Source of the DNA: Chara braunii
Lineage: Eukaryota > Streptophyta > Charophyceae > Charales > Characeae
NCBI GenBank assembly: GCA_003427395.1
Contig: BFEA01000049.1
Coordinates: 1,086,848 to 1,115,962 of the forward strand
Length of the DNA: 29,115 nucleotides
Direction of reading: 5' to 3'
Under the pieces are notes generated by a model, which had not been told where the DNA came from, did no database searches, and saw nothing but the letters and a program-made list of their open reading frames with translations. The position numbers and the translations under genes are program-made. Positions 1 to 10,309 of this stretch are shown here, piece by piece; the stretch's first letter is position 1, and every line of letters begins with the position of its first letter.

Positions 1-805
1 TTTTTTTTTTTTTTTTTTTTTTTAATAAACAGGTCCTTATGGCCCTGGCTCCGTGTCCATTCTGGGGAGCGTCAGTCCGGTTCCTATTCCCCTGGCAAGT
101 CAAGATTGAATACAACATAGAACACACCCACGCTTCCTTCTGTCTGGCCGAAGGAACCCTGACCAGCATTGATTATTCCTGTATGGGAGGATTGACTGTC
201 AGCTTGCCCTACCCTAGCTTTCCTCTCAGATACCCTGTTGGTTCTGTCGAATAGGTATTGATTCTATTGAAGCACTAGAAAACCGGGAGAGATGTCTATC
301 TGTCTGAGGCTTGAACCTCAATTTGTCCCTCTCGGGGCTACAATCGTTGTCGTTGTTGTAGCGGGCCATTTCTTCCAGTGTAACTTATTGTCTGAGACTG
401 TCGCGGTCTTCCCCTGTAGCAACCAGTCTCTGATGAAGATTCGTCTCCTGAGTGCAAGTCTTTCAGGTTTGCCTCTCATTACTGTTGATATATTCCTCCA
501 TTTGCATCGGATCTCTGTTTCCACCATCCTCAGCAGCAGGTTCCACATTTCCTCCTTGGCCACTTCTGAACCCTCGATTGTCCTGGTACATCTCCTTTTC
601 CATATGACCCACAGGGCTATTTTCCTGATCATGTGGAACCAGACCACTTTTCCACTTCTGAGCCTGTCGGGGATGTTAGATAGAAGTAGGATGTTCAGAG
701 GGGTGAGGTTGGGGGGAGGGGATGAGAAGAGGTGGGACCACAGGTTTCAGACTTCGTTCTATATCCAGGCGGCCTGGCTGCAGTAGATGAGGCAGTGGGG
801 GATTG
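1..805 (-). mobile_element. LINE copy 1, 5'-truncated 3' end with poly-A tail
   Basis: Seen: the first 23 bases are T, the poly-A tail of a minus-strand retroposon. The 3' UTR that follows (24-317) matches the 3' UTR of LINE copy 2 at 2354-2900, for example both contain GGAGGATTGACTGTCAGCTT. The coding tail (318 to about 800) aligns with the end of the copy 2 ORF2. Similarity stops near 805, at the His/Cys part of the zinc motif, so about 80% or more of the element is missing, as usual for target-primed reverse transcription that aborts early. The tail runs off the window edge, so the left target-site duplication cannot be seen. Confidence 0.85.
318..790 (-). pseudogene. LINE ORF2 C-terminal remnant (copy 1)
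   Basis: Reading on the minus strand from about 790, the frame gives HCLIYC (the end of a zf-RVT-like zinc motif), then two in-frame stops (TAG and TGA), then an open stretch from 647 to 318. This stretch contains LWVIWKRRCTRTIEG and a basic, Trp-rich tail with RDWLLQGK and HWKKW. Copy 2 has matching blocks: LWVIWKERCSRTIEG, RNWLVNGK and CWKDW. The tail is the post-zinc C-terminus of plant-type LINE ORF2 proteins, whose exact function is unclear. There is no endonuclease or RT here, so it cannot act alone. The identification rests on the alignment with copy 2. Confidence 0.75.
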
Positions 806-1499
806 GATTTGCCAGTTTTCTATAGACTTGTAAAGAAAAGTAAAAAGGGCAATGGGGTCAATCGCTGACATTCGCTCAAGAGTCAAGACACATCAAGGGT
901 ACAAAAAGAGCTAGCTAGTAAAGTTTATCTCACTGTCCTTTGGGACATCCGCTAAAATCGGAATGAGACAGAGAAGAGAATAACATGGCCCCTGCGCAAG
1001 TTGAGAAATGCCCCCCCCCAAAAAAAGTGAAGTTTTATCTCACAACCGAAAGGGCTGAAAGGGGCAGTTACAGGGAATGTGGGATATACTGTACGAGCGA
1101 AAAGGAGCAATGGTCAATCCTTCCTGGGTGGAAGCAATCAATGCCATTTCCTCACGACACGTGGCGATAACAAAAGCCCCAGTGAGCAAAGCACTTCCGA
1201 CAGCCCATAGGGCTGAGAGGGGAAATTGAGATTCTGAAAGGGGTAGACCAGCCAGAAAAATGCTGTGAGAATTGATTAAGGATTGGGCAGAGGGTGAGCA
1301 GGGGTAAGTCCTCCCTTCAAGGAGTAAATAAAATAAATGCCGCTGTCTCAGTGTCCTTCAACCATGATGGAAGGAAGCGTTCTGTGAGTCCAAAATGTAA
1401 GGGACGCTGGACCCACTGTCCAGCTTTGGGAAAACTAAAAAAGACATAACAAGCAAGTAAACACCTGCAAACCCTCACAATTTGTAGTCGGTGATCACG
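806..1499. other. Intergenic stretch without recognisable gene
   Basis: I see no coding region with domain content, no RNA gene and no clear repeat boundary. Short echoes such as AGGGCTGAAAGGGG (near 1050) and AGGGCTGAGAGGGG (near 1208) suggest old internal duplication. A 20-base motif with GATTTGTAGTCG is duplicated just before the Ty3 remnant (about 1478-1516). The stretch may be decayed Ty3 pol sequence upstream of the integrase fragment, but I could not align it. Confidence 0.4.
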
Positions 1500-1925
1500 A
1501 TTTGTAGTCGCTGATCTAGTGTGGGTGAAGTCTATAAGGAGTTTGTCCCTCACGAAGGGATCTCTCAGAAGTTGCTACCGACATACAGAGGCCCTTGGGA
1601 AGCATTAGACATCACAGGAGATGCTGATGGCCCGTCCTATACGGTATAGATGTTCCGCTGCATTTTCAAATGTATCCAGTCTTCCATGCATCAAAGATGT
1701 TGCCTGCTAATTCGGGGAAGTGCTTCCCTTCACGAAGATCAATGATGCCACCTGACGTGGATGGTAGCTATGACATTGACCGAATCGTGGATCACGCTGT
1801 GTTCAAACCCGCAGAAGAGGGTGACCCAGTCCACAGCCAAGAGTAAAATGGCAGTACCAGGAACTGGAAGATGATAGGTGGTTTCCCAAAGCTTTTAGGG
1901 GAATACCAGAAGTTAACCGATAGAA
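1500..1925 (+). pseudogene. Ty3-type retrotransposon: integrase C-terminus and chromodomain-like remnant
   Basis: Seen: in three joined frames the plus strand reads VADLVWVKS (about 1507), then KLLPTYRGPWEALD (about 1570), then YPVFHASKMLP (about 1672), then SYDIDRIVDHAVF (about 1766) and LLGEYQKL (about 1896). Known: this order is the GPY/F module of Ty3 integrase (the GPW core), the HPVFHVS-type motif, and the start of the chromodomain-like C-terminus found in chromoviruses, which guides insertion to chromatin. Frameshifts lie near 1540 and 1650, and an in-frame TAA follows at about 1845. Only the end of pol survives. Flank downstream (2030-2300) may hold its 3' LTR, but I could not define ends. 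Confidence 0.75.
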
Positions 1926-2233
1926 CAGAAAGTTCAGTTGGAGGTCCTCGAAATTAGGCTGGCGAGAGCGAAAGGATTCACGTGTGTTGAAGTCTGGTCC
2001 CAGCACCAAGCCCAGATTCTCCTGTACCATGTGCCCAACCGGTAGGTAGTGTGCATGTAGGCCGTACAGGAACTGGTAGGCCCTTGAGCCATAGGAGTCG
2101 GTCGTCAGGTAACGGTAGTCTGCCAGTCCTGGTCAGTCGCAGCTCAGTCCCCGGAAAGGTTGATGGCGGTCCGAATCATTGAGGCCAGCCGCGGGCAAGG
2201 CAGGAAAGGGACCAACGTCACAAGTGTAACTTT

Positions 2234-2256
2234 GGGAACCGCAGCGATATAAAAGG
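2234..2256 (+). promoter_or_regulatory. TATA-box module, left copy
   Basis: GGGAACCGCAGCG is followed directly by ATATAAAAGG. The same module, with one base changed, occurs at 8787-8809. The two lie on opposite sides of LINE copy 2, so they belonged to one repeat cluster about 250 bp long before the LINE arrived. TATAAAAGG is a strong eukaryotic core-promoter match. Which transcript it would drive is unknown; an LTR promoter of the neighbouring Ty3 remnant is possible. Confidence 0.45.
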
Positions 2257-2298
2257 ATGGTGGCAAAGCAGAATTAGCCGAATTTCCATACGTGTCAG

Positions 2299-2313
2299 TG
2301 TGGAAGCACTTTT
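2299..2313. repeat. Target-site duplication of LINE copy 2 (3' side)
   Basis: TGTGGAAGCACTTTT directly abuts the LINE poly-A tract (poly-T on this strand). The identical 15-mer at 8654-8668 abuts the other end of the element. Length and position suit target-primed reverse transcription. Note that the 15-mer also occurs in the flanking tandem array, at 8706-8720 and 8761-8775, so the pairing is supported by the abrupt element boundaries and not by uniqueness. Confidence 0.75.
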
Positions 2314-3034
2314 TTTTTCTTTTCTTTTTTTTTTCTTTTTTCTTTTTTTTTTTAACAAACAGGGCCTTATGGTCCTGGCTCCTTCTATTCTGGGGAGCGT
2401 CAGTCCGGTTCCTATTCCACCGGCAAGTCAAATTGTACATTACATCAGTGCCCACACACACACGCTTCCTTCCGTCAGGCCGAAGGACCCCTGAGCAGCA
2501 TTGATTGCTCCACTGCGGGAGGATTGACTGTCAGCTTGCCTTTGTCACTCTCTTTCCTCTCAGATCCGGCTTCCAGATCTGTCAAATAATGTCTTTGACC
2601 CTTGAAAGAGCACATCTGTTATCCCTCTCCAACCTGATCCCTCCCCCAAACACCTCTTTGCCCCCCTTTGGATGGACCACCGTTTCGCCTTAAACCTTAA
2701 ACCCTCAGCCTGCCTTCTTGTCCACCGATCATTAAACTTGGAACCTGGTAAGATATTCGTCCGCTTCCGGATTTCTGAGGTAGGATTATCCTTTGCAACC
2801 CCCCTTCCATGCTCCAGTATTATCATCATCCTCTGCTTTTCCTCCTTTATCCCACGTTGACTGTACCCCTGGGTAGTTTGAATAATGTATTCATCCCCTT
2901 GCGGTCTAAGATGTGGTTATGCCTTCCAGTGATGTCTGATGTTGGGGACCTCTTCCCGGAGTTGAGTTATGCCAGTCTTTCCAGCATATCCGGTCCTGTC
3001 TTATTTCTGCAACCTTGCCATTGACCAGCCAGTT

Positions 3035-3118
3035 TCTATAGAATCTCTGTCTCTCCTTGTTCTGCTGTTCCTCGTCTCTATAGAATCTTTGTCTCTCCTT
3101 GTTCCGCTGTTCCTCGTC
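3035..3118. repeat. Tandem 42-bp duplication in the LINE coding tail
   Basis: Two units, 3035-3076 and 3077-3118, differ at only a few bases. Each encodes 14 residues rich in Glu, Gln and Arg on the minus strand. The length is a multiple of three, so the frame is kept. LINE copy 1 has no such duplication at this place. Confidence 0.8.
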
Positions 3119-3219
3119 TTCCGTCCAGGCTTGCTTGATCTTCCTCCATCTGCAAAGGATCTCAGCTTGAATCATTGTTTTTGTTTCTAACCACACCTTA
3201 TCCCGTGGGTTGGACCGTC

Positions 3220-3695
3220 TGTAACGGGCGTGAGGCTGAGGGTGAGCCGAGGGAGATGAGAGAGAGGGAGAGAGTGAGAGCACACACACACACTCACTCA
3301 CTCGACACGACGGACTCGGACTGAGGGTCGGACGCAGACACAGTGGCAAGGCACAAAGTCGAAGTCTTGGATTCCGAATGCCGAAACGGCAAGTCACACT
3401 GAGTACGAGTACAGCAGCAGAGAACTGGTCGAGACTCGTCCTCGTACCGTACGGGGAGCCGGCATAAGTACCGGTGACACGTACGGAACCAGGGGCATTT
3501 CTACAAAGGCCCCGAGGGCAGAACTGAAAAATGCAGTATTTGAAAGTGGCGCCTGAATTGCAACATGGCGCCAGTTGTCCAAAATCCTACGGTACCAAAG
3601 GAGGGGTTTGGAAAAAGGGTGCCAGGCCGAAAACGGGATGCAGCCGAAACAGCAAAAGATAGACCAGGGATCGAGCCCTGGCGAAGTCCGTAACA
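3220..3695. mobile_element. Solo LTR inserted in the LINE ORF2 tail
   Basis: The unit begins TGTAACGGGCG and ends TCCGTAACA, so it has the TG...CA ends of retroviral-type LTRs. It is flanked by CCGTC on both sides (3215-3219 and 3696-3700), a 5-bp target-site duplication. Removing the unit and one CCGTC restores an open frame that matches the LINE copy 1 tail, which proves the insertion. At 476 bp with no internal coding part, it is best explained by LTR-LTR recombination that deleted a Ty3- or Copia-type element. It holds GA- and CA-rich runs (3258-3302) and a near-palindrome, CCAGGGATCGAGCCCTGG, at 3664-3681. Orientation cannot be fixed. Confidence 0.88.
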
Positions 3696-3908
3696 CCGTC
3701 CTTCAATTGTTCTGCTGCATCTCTCCTTCCATATGACCCATAGGGTCACTTTTCTGATGAGTTCAAACCAGATCCTTTCAGCCTTCCTTGCCTGATCAGG
3801 GATGTTAGTCAAAGGAGCAATTGAATGGGTTGTTCGGGGAAAGGAGATGTAAAGAGGGAATCCCAGAGTGAATAAGCTTTTGCCCCGTATGCAGTCGCCT
3901 CTTTGCAT

Positions 3909-6900
3909 CACACTAGGCAGTGGACTACATCTTCTGTTGCACCTTCAGAACAGATTACACATATTTCAGAGTTGTCTGGGTCTGTGGCTTTCCGTCTAAT
4001 GTGCCGCCATTGGTTCACTGGTAGGGCTGCGTATACAATCAGCCATTGCAAACTTCTGATCTTAATTGGTCTGATACTTTTGAATTTTTCCCAATGGATT
4101 CGTGTAATTTTGTCTGCTTCTGGGCCCACCAGGTTCCGCCACCTATTTTTGATGATNGGGTCTGGGTTTTTGGTCTTTAGAGATAGTCTGTAGCCCAGTT
4201 TGACTGAGTAATCCTGGATTGGGATCTTTGATTTGAAGTTGCCGGTGGAATAAGGTTTCCAGGCCCATTCCGCAGGGTCGAATTCTAAGGACNGGATTGC
4301 GGTGTCTGGTCTGAAAATTGTCTTTGGCCATGGACCTAGGACTCTTACTTTCNTGAGGAGGAAGGAATCTAGTATAGATGATTCTACATTGCAGTTCAAA
4401 ATAGTTAACGTATTCGAATTGGTGAAGGAGACCGGAAAGGAAAGGAAAGTGGCTCTGCTGTGTGAGTCTTGCTGTATGTGGGAGAATTGATAGGCTCTAG
4501 AAGCGGATGTGTCTTGAATCATAAGACCACACTCGCTCGGTCTCCACGAATCATGTTTACCCAGAATATCTTTCCACTCCTGTGGGATAAGACTAAGTAT
4601 GTATTGAAGATTGGTCTCTCGTCTGTGGCATTCTTTCAGTCTGGCACTAAGTTCTTGTTCCGTTATTTTGTCTTTTCTGTCCGGGATTATTTTCCTCCAC
4701 AATCGAAGCAGTGCCGGCCAGTAGGGGGTGGGCGGTCGATGTTCCTCGGGTCTGTCATTCCTCATCCGATTCCTCCGTCCTGTAGATATTACCCATTCTT
4801 TGTTCATTACCCAAAAGAGGCCTGACATGTCATTCAGGGACGGTACTGGTGCTACCGATCTAATACTGTCCAATGCCAACTTGTTCCAGACGCTGTCCGG
4901 ATTCATCAGCAGTTTGATGATCCATTTTATTTGCAGGGCTTTCGTTTCTGTTCCGGGGTCAATGATTCCTAGACCCCCATCTGGTGGCCTCCTTGTAACA
5001 TAGTGCCAGGCTATCTTGGATAAGCCCTTTTCTTTGTTGGGGTCTCCTGTCCATAAGTAAGTCATGGCTCGCCTGTTCAGCTCCTTGATCGAGCTGTCGG
5101 GAATTGTCCAGATGGAAGCAAGGTACCACATCATTGAGAAAACCGACGTATTGAGGACCAGCGCTCGACCAATAAGGGAAGTGAAGGAGTTGCCCCACCT
5201 TCGGATTTTGTTAATCTGCTTGGCCAACATAGAAGGGCCCATTTGGGGCGCCAGCCCTTCTTTCGTCATCAGGATACCCAGATAAAGAGTGGGTGTGTCC
5301 GGGGTTTGCCATGTTATAGCCGCCTTGTCTCCTTGGAGAGAAAGGGGTTCGTCCTCGGCAAGCCACCAGCCAATTGTTTTCCCCCAGTCGATCTTCATTT
5401 CCGAGGCTAATCTGAATGCTTCCATTGCTTTAGCAAGTGTTCTGAAAGAGGAATCTGATGCTCTGATCAGAACCGTTAAGTCGTCTGCGAACATAATAGC
5501 TGCTGGAAAATCCATCTGGTGGGCAGTGCCTACGCCAGTGCTGGCTAGTCTTTGAATTGATGGATCCTTGCGTAGGAAGGATGTGATTGCCTCCATCACA
5601 AATAGAAAGATTGACGGGGCCAACGGGTCCCCTTGGCGGACCGAGCGGGATATTGGGTAACAATCTGACAATAGTCCGTTAACTTGGACACAACCAACTG
5701 CATCCTTGTATAGTATTCTAACCCACTTTCTAAAGTTCGGTCCGACTCCCATTCTTTCCATGCTAGCTTCCATAAAGTCCCAGTTGACTTGGCCATATGC
5801 CTTCTCAAAATCGAAAAAGAGAATGGCGACATTTATTTTCCTTTCTCTGATTTTTCTTACTGACTCGTTCAGTGTCCTGACATTATCAAGAATGTAACGA
5901 CCCGGGATGAATCCTGTTTGATCGATGTGGAAGCATTTGTTGGTAATCTTAATGATCCGATTGGACATGGTTTTAGCTAGGATCTTGTATGGGAGGGTTA
6001 GCAACGAAATGGGCCTGTAATTTTTGATGTCCTCTTTTTCACCCTTCTTGTAAAGTAACGTGACCACGTTGCTGCTAAGTAGGTTGCCCAGGCCCCCCTT
6101 GGCCCAACTGTCATTATAGAAGTTTAGCAGGTCGTTTCCTAGCACGGGCCAAAATTTTTCCCAGAATTCTTTTGTTAGCCCATCAATTCCTGGAGTCTTG
6201 TTGTTGTTCATGCTTTGTAGAGCCCGATGTATTTCTTCTAATGTGATTGTTGTGTCAAGAGCTTCGGCCTTTTCGACAGATATTGTTTGCTCTAAGTATT
6301 GTAGCATTTTCTGCCTTGCCTCTCTGACGTTGACGGGTATTGGTGCCCCAGTCTTAGAGTGGTACAGATCCTTGTAGAAATTGTTCGCTACCTCTAGCAT
6401 CCCTTTGCTATCTGATTTCACGGTTTCGGGAACTGCGTGTGATCTTAGGCCTTCTATCGTGCCGACTCTCGAATTTGCTTTAATTCGGGCAAAGAAGTGT
6501 TTGGACATTGAGTCGTTGAGTTCGTACTCGCACATTCTTGCTCTTATTTGAACGCCTTTCAAATCCCACCATTTCCACATGGCCAGTTCCTCTCGAGCCT
6601 TATCGAAAATCTCGATGTACAGTTGGGAGGCGGGGTTGTTCGTCAAGTTAGTTTCTGCAATTTTTAGTGCAAATTCTAGTGATTGCTTTCTTTGTTTCCT
6701 TATCGATGCTAGCTTTCTGGAGATTTTGGCCACGGTGTCTGAAAGGGTCGAATAGCTCTTCTGAAACCATTCCCTTCTAGGAATAGTGCTTAGACGCACC
6801 GACCTCAATTCTTCCCAGCAGTCGCAAACTTCGCTTTGGAAGGTTTGGCTCAACAGGAGGGAATTGTTGAGCTTGTGGAAGCTAGCTCCCTTTATGACCA

Positions 6901-7756
6901 CTTGGTCAAAACATATGACCAATTCAGTTGGTTTGTGATCCAGTCCTGGGTATGGTGCCAATGGTAACACTTCAACTTCCTTGACTGCCCCCATCATGGC
7001 TTCGGACACTAGGAAGTAGTCTATTCGTGAGAAGGCCATATGGTTAGCTTGTTTTTTCTTGACTAAGGTGAAAGATCTCTTGTTGGGGTGTAGGGTTCTA
7101 CGAGGGTCTACCAGGTTGTGATCCAACATCATTTCCTGGATTGGTGCTGCTTCTGATAGGTTTGGGGTACTGGAAGAGCGAGAAATTCGGTCTATAGAGG
7201 GGTCTATTGTGGCGTTCCAGTCCCCTGCCAGAATACATGGAGTAAGTGGCGGAATCTGGTCTCCGATGTGTCTTAGAAAGGTTATCCTTTCTGTAGGTGA
7301 GTTTGGGGCATAAATATTGAAGAGTAAGAATTCCTCTTCTCTCCATTTCAGATGTACCATGCACCACCTTCCTTCTGTCTGATCGTCTCTCTTGTCAAGG
7401 ATAGAGCCTGTGATATATAGGCGGGAGGATTTGGGAATCAGGATGGCCGTTCCCTTGGTGCTTGTTTCAGGGTCAACTGACCAAATTTTGTCCTTCAGGC
7501 CACCTAGTTTTCTTGCTATAAATGTGCGAATTTTGTTGTGAGTTGTTGAGAAGGTGAGGTGTGTTTCCTGTAGTAGTACTATATCAGCTGGCTTCCTATC
7601 TCTCATTGAGATTCCGGATAATATATCGTTCCATTTTTCTTCTCTTTCTACTATGTTCCCTAATCTGTTGACATTCCAGCTCCTGAGGACTAAACCTTGA
7701 CTTTTCCACTCAATGCGATCCCCTGCCTCGTTCGCTCTTTTCCTGTAGCTCTCCAT
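3909..7756 (-). CDS. LINE ORF2: APE endonuclease and reverse transcriptase
   Basis: A 1282-codon open frame from ATG at 7756. It nicks target DNA and copies the element RNA at the nick. Endonuclease (residues about 20-285): SWNVNRL, QETH (E64), GDWN (D179, N181), RIDY (D246) and LDHKP (D273, H274; the usual SDH has Leu for Ser). RT (about 500-850): TPGIDGL, RPISLLTLPYKILAK, FDFEKAYG (catalytic D649; the usual second Asp of AFD is Gly), RQGDPLAP (707-714), FADD (756-759), YLGI. The zf-RVT-like end starts with CVIC near 1268 and HC near 1279. A TGA at 3909-3911 stops the frame one residue before the last zinc-ligand Cys, so the true C-terminus lies beyond. Three codons hold N bases. Core catalytic residues look intact. 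Confidence 0.93.
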
Positions 7757-7860
7757 AGAGGCATTGGGTCAGATTACGGGAACTGGTTGACCCAGGAACC
7801 CTAGGTAGGGAGAGGTGGAGGGGTACCCGTGCACGCACCTTCCCCAGTTGTCGCCTGATC

Positions 7861-8652
7861 CTACACTAAACCGCTATCCTTTGAAGGGGAGACATTGGAA
7901 TCTCCTGCCTTGTCTGATCTCCCCGGGTCAATCAGGTCATTCCCTTCCTTTTCTAGATCCAGGTCCTGGCTCAGGATCTCTTCTTCATCATCCCCTTCCC
8001 ACGGGGAACAGTCAGAGGCGTCACTTCTGTAGTATCTTTCGCAGTCCAGGGCGAATGCCCTTGCATCCAGATCCTCGTCCCCTTCCAACTGTCCTGATTT
8101 GACGATTTGTGCCATGGCTGTGGCCATCAGTTCTGCCGACACACCAATGCCTGCTAGGATGCTGTAAGGAACCTGGGCTACTGTTCGCCACGGTTTCCAG
8201 ATCATCCCTGATCTCAAGTTTGTTGATTCTGGCATCTTGGCTATCAGGGGTGAGAAGGCCCTTGGAGAATTTCTGGTCATCTCGCCCTTACCACCCTGGA
8301 CGCTTTCTGTTTCCTCTTGCACGCTGGGGTCATACAGATCTGTTTCCACGGCAACTGTCTCAAAGAGCCCCAGTGGGGATTCCAATGTTACGTGTTCTTT
8401 GAGCACCTTCACCACGTTTTCCCCCTCTACAAAGTGGGGGATTTTGAAGGCTATGTCTGTTGCGATCTGCCACTCCCTTGCGTTCGATACGTACCTGGCT
8501 GCAATGAGAGGTCTGATATTCCTCAGCGTTCTGCGTGCCGCTTTGGCCGATTCCAACACCACTGGGGCCCTTCCTCTAGCAATCTGGGTGATGGTCGTAA
8601 ACTCCGGTGCATATTCCTTGTTCCACTTCCTCAGTTTTTCTGTTTGGGACAT
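7861..8652 (-). CDS. LINE ORF1 protein, possibly N-terminally truncated
   Basis: This is an open frame of 263 codons from ATG at 8652. The frame is also open about 40 nt further upstream, but only into flanking repeat DNA. I recognise no domain: no CCHC knuckle and no evident RRM. The N-terminal half is basic and aliphatic; the C-terminal half is acidic (GDEDLDA, WEGDDEEEIL). It sits just upstream of and co-oriented with ORF2, where LINE ORF1 (RNA-binding, RNP assembly) normally lies, so the call is by position. The lack of any RNA-binding motif fits the view that only the 3' part of ORF1 is present. Confidence 0.55.
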   Translation of the reverse strand: MSQTEKLRKWNKEYAPEFTTITQIARGRAPVVLESAKAARRTLRNIRPLIAARYVSNAREWQIATDIAFKIPHFVEGENVVKVLKEHVTLESPLGLFETVAVETDLYDPSVQEETESVQGGKGEMTRNSPRAFSPLIAKMPESTNLRSGMIWKPWRTVAQVPYSILAGIGVSAELMATAMAQIVKSGQLEGDEDLDARAFALDCERYYRSDASDCSPWEGDDEEEILSQDLDLEKEGNDLIDPGRSDKAGDSNVSPSKDSGLV

Positions 8653-8653
8653 C

Positions 8654-8984
<331 letters not shown>

Positions 8985-8988
8985 GTAC

Positions 8989-9016
8989 CTGTTTGATTGT
9001 TGTTGACGGCGGCCAT
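8989..9016 (-). other. Possible minimal first exon: ATG plus splice donor
   Basis: On the minus strand GGCTATGGCCGCC gives an ATG in good plant initiation context, encoding MAAVNNNQT. It is followed by CAG|GTACGT, a perfect donor, and then the CT tract. No partner exon can be assigned to the left because LINE copy 2 fills that side. The ATG-GCCGCC motif recurs near other repeats in the window (10036, 11726, 18070), so this may be repeat sequence. Confidence 0.2.
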
Positions 9017-9267
9017 AGCCGCTGGAGGCTGGAGCTCAGGAGACCTATTAACTTCGAGTTTTCCAAAAAATTCTGAGTGCTTTCATGCTGTGTGAATCCT
9101 GCATATTGTGTGTGAGGAATTCGTGAGGATGATGCGAACAGAGTGGTGTGAAGTAGGTATGAATTCTTGGATCAGTGCATGGTCTCTGGTCTTGCATCGG
9201 GTGTGAGTGGAGGTCCGCTTCGATTTTGGGTCTAGGCGTATTATGGCTTGAAGCATTGGACAGGGGT
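9017..9267. other. Non-coding flank with array echo
   Basis: TTAACTTCGAGTTTTCCAA at 9047-9065 repeats the motif at 8666-8684. The segment between (TATA box, GA tract, mini-exon) is thus bracketed by direct copies of TTAACTTCGAGTTT. I see no coding potential beyond that. Confidence 0.4.
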
Positions 9268-9337
9268 CTCTACAGGCTGTTGAGGGTTCAGCCTTCTGAT
9301 GAGTGGTGCTCTACAGGCTGTTGAGGGTTCAGCCTTC
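9268..9337. repeat. 29-bp direct repeat, period 41
   Basis: A 29-bp unit starting CTCTACAGGCTGTTGAGGG occurs at 9268-9296 and again, identical, at 9309-9337. The 12-bp spacer is TGATGAGTGGTG. Identity suggests a recent local duplication. Confidence 0.9.
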
Positions 9338-9509
9338 ACAACCCCTGTTTTTGGTCCTTTTCTCCCTTTCCACCTACGTTTTTGCTGCGATTCTGAGTGA
9401 CAGTATAATGTCGTATACAGATTTGAAAGGCCTTCCACGATTCAGACCCCAAATTCGGGTCTCAGGGTCAGAGGCCCTGGTCAAGAGAGGCCGAGTTCGT
9501 GAAAGTCAG

Positions 9510-9730
9510 GAAAGTCACAGTCGGGTACCTGAGCAGTCCAGTCCAACAGGCACCCAGCAAACAGTCACATCTTAGGGGCAAGAGTCACGTCTCATAATGA
9601 AAAGTCATATTGAAGAGTCACATCCCACGAGTAAAAGGGCAGTACCACAGGCAATAGTCGTGACCCAGAGGCAGGAGTCACTGTCCACAGTCAAAAGTCA
9701 TGTTCACAAGTGAAAAGTCATGACTCAAAG
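9510..9730. repeat. Degenerate AGTCA-type minisatellite
   Basis: Irregular copies of AAAGTCATG, GAGTCAC and AGTCACAG recur every 10-30 bases. The segment GAGTAAAAGGGCAGTACCA near 9630 resembles GAGTAAAATGGCAGTACCA at 1841-1859, in the Ty3 integrase remnant, so part of this may be derived from that family. Confidence 0.5.
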
Positions 9731-10242
9731 GCCCAAGCAGCAGCAGTCCAATGGAAATTCGGGAAGGTTCCAGGCCTTGACATTCAGAAGCAGACAGGCC
9801 GTGGGGATGTGGTACTGGAACCAGTCAGGACCCAAGAAACAGAGGCTGGCACGAGTTGAAGTGCAAACCAAGACTACGAAAGGACTGGCCAGCATCCCAT
9901 TCGGGCAGATTGCTCATTCGCAAGAAGTGTGGAAGTGCTGGTGCACTTGTGCGCTGATGTGGGGGGCAGAGCGCTGAAGCCAGAGTGCTGCGCTAAGAGA
10001 GAGAGAGAGGAAGACAGCGCTGGCAGGGAGAAGGCAGCCATAGCTGCACCAGCGCAGGGAGTTAATGTTAGCAGGTAGTTGTAGACTTCAGAGGGATTGG
10101 TAGAGTTGACAGTGGGTGTATTCAGAGTAGATCCTTGAGTAGTAGATGTGTGAGTGCATGTAAGTAGGGAGAGAAGACACAGTGAGGTGGTAGACAGAGA
10201 GAAGATCAAGATAGAGAGAAGAGTTCTGGAAGAGAGGCATAC

Positions 10243-10309
10243 CTGACTGAAGATACGGGATACTTGGGTTGCGCTGTTGAGCGCTGGTGATTGAAACTTC
10301 ATTGCTCAT
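10243..10309 (-). other. Possible exon (ATG to GT donor), repeat-associated
   Basis: ATG at 10309 on the minus strand opens MSNEVSITSAQQRNPSIPY. The frame runs to CAG before GTATGC, a good donor (10242-10237). The plus-strand motif TTCATTGCT-ATGATAAT with a preceding GAGCGCT recurs at 18296-18340, where a donor (GTATGT) again lies to the left. This suggests a dispersed repeat or a duplicated gene start. No downstream exon is identified. Confidence 0.2.

Larger units (their letters stand above)
2906..3908 (-). pseudogene. LINE ORF2 C-terminal tail, split by a solo LTR
   Basis: After the TGA at 3909-3911 the same frame continues with the final zinc Cys and SLWDSLF. It then shifts near 3815 to a frame with TNIPDQ and LWVIWKERCSRTIEG, reaching 3701. 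The 476-bp LTR plus one CCGTC copy interrupt it. At 3214 the reading resumes in frame with NPRDKVWLETKTMIQ, ending at a stop at 2906. Residues 3035-3118 encode a duplicated block, DEEQxNKERQRFYR. The same tail, uninterrupted, is in copy 1. These breaks would remove the C-terminus from any product. Confidence 0.8.
2314..8653 (-). mobile_element. LINE copy 2 with ORF1, ORF2, 3' UTR and poly-A tail
   Basis: Layout on the minus strand: 5' end at 8653, ORF1 8652-7861, 104-nt spacer, ORF2 7756 to about 2906 (interrupted), 3' UTR to about 2354, A-rich tail 2353-2314 with scattered G. It is bounded by 15-bp direct repeats. The APE endonuclease, RT and zf-RVT order is that of L1-like plant LINEs. The element begins exactly at an ATG, which is more likely a 5' truncation falling there than a true full 5' UTR. 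A solo LTR (3220-3695) and a 42-bp duplication in the coding tail make it a dead copy, although most of ORF2 is intact, so it is relatively young. Confidence 0.9.

Noticed and set aside
292-786. 164-codon plus-strand frame
   Set aside because: It is antisense to the LINE ORF2 tail, which aligns with copy 2 on the minus strand.
5255-5280. CTGATGACGAAAG hammerhead-like string on the minus strand
   Set aside because: It lies in the conserved LINE ORF2 coding sequence and has no helix II, so it is coincidence.
9500-9740. CRISPR-like array from the AGTCA repeats
   Set aside because: Repeat units are short, irregular and without constant spacers, and the genome is eukaryotic.
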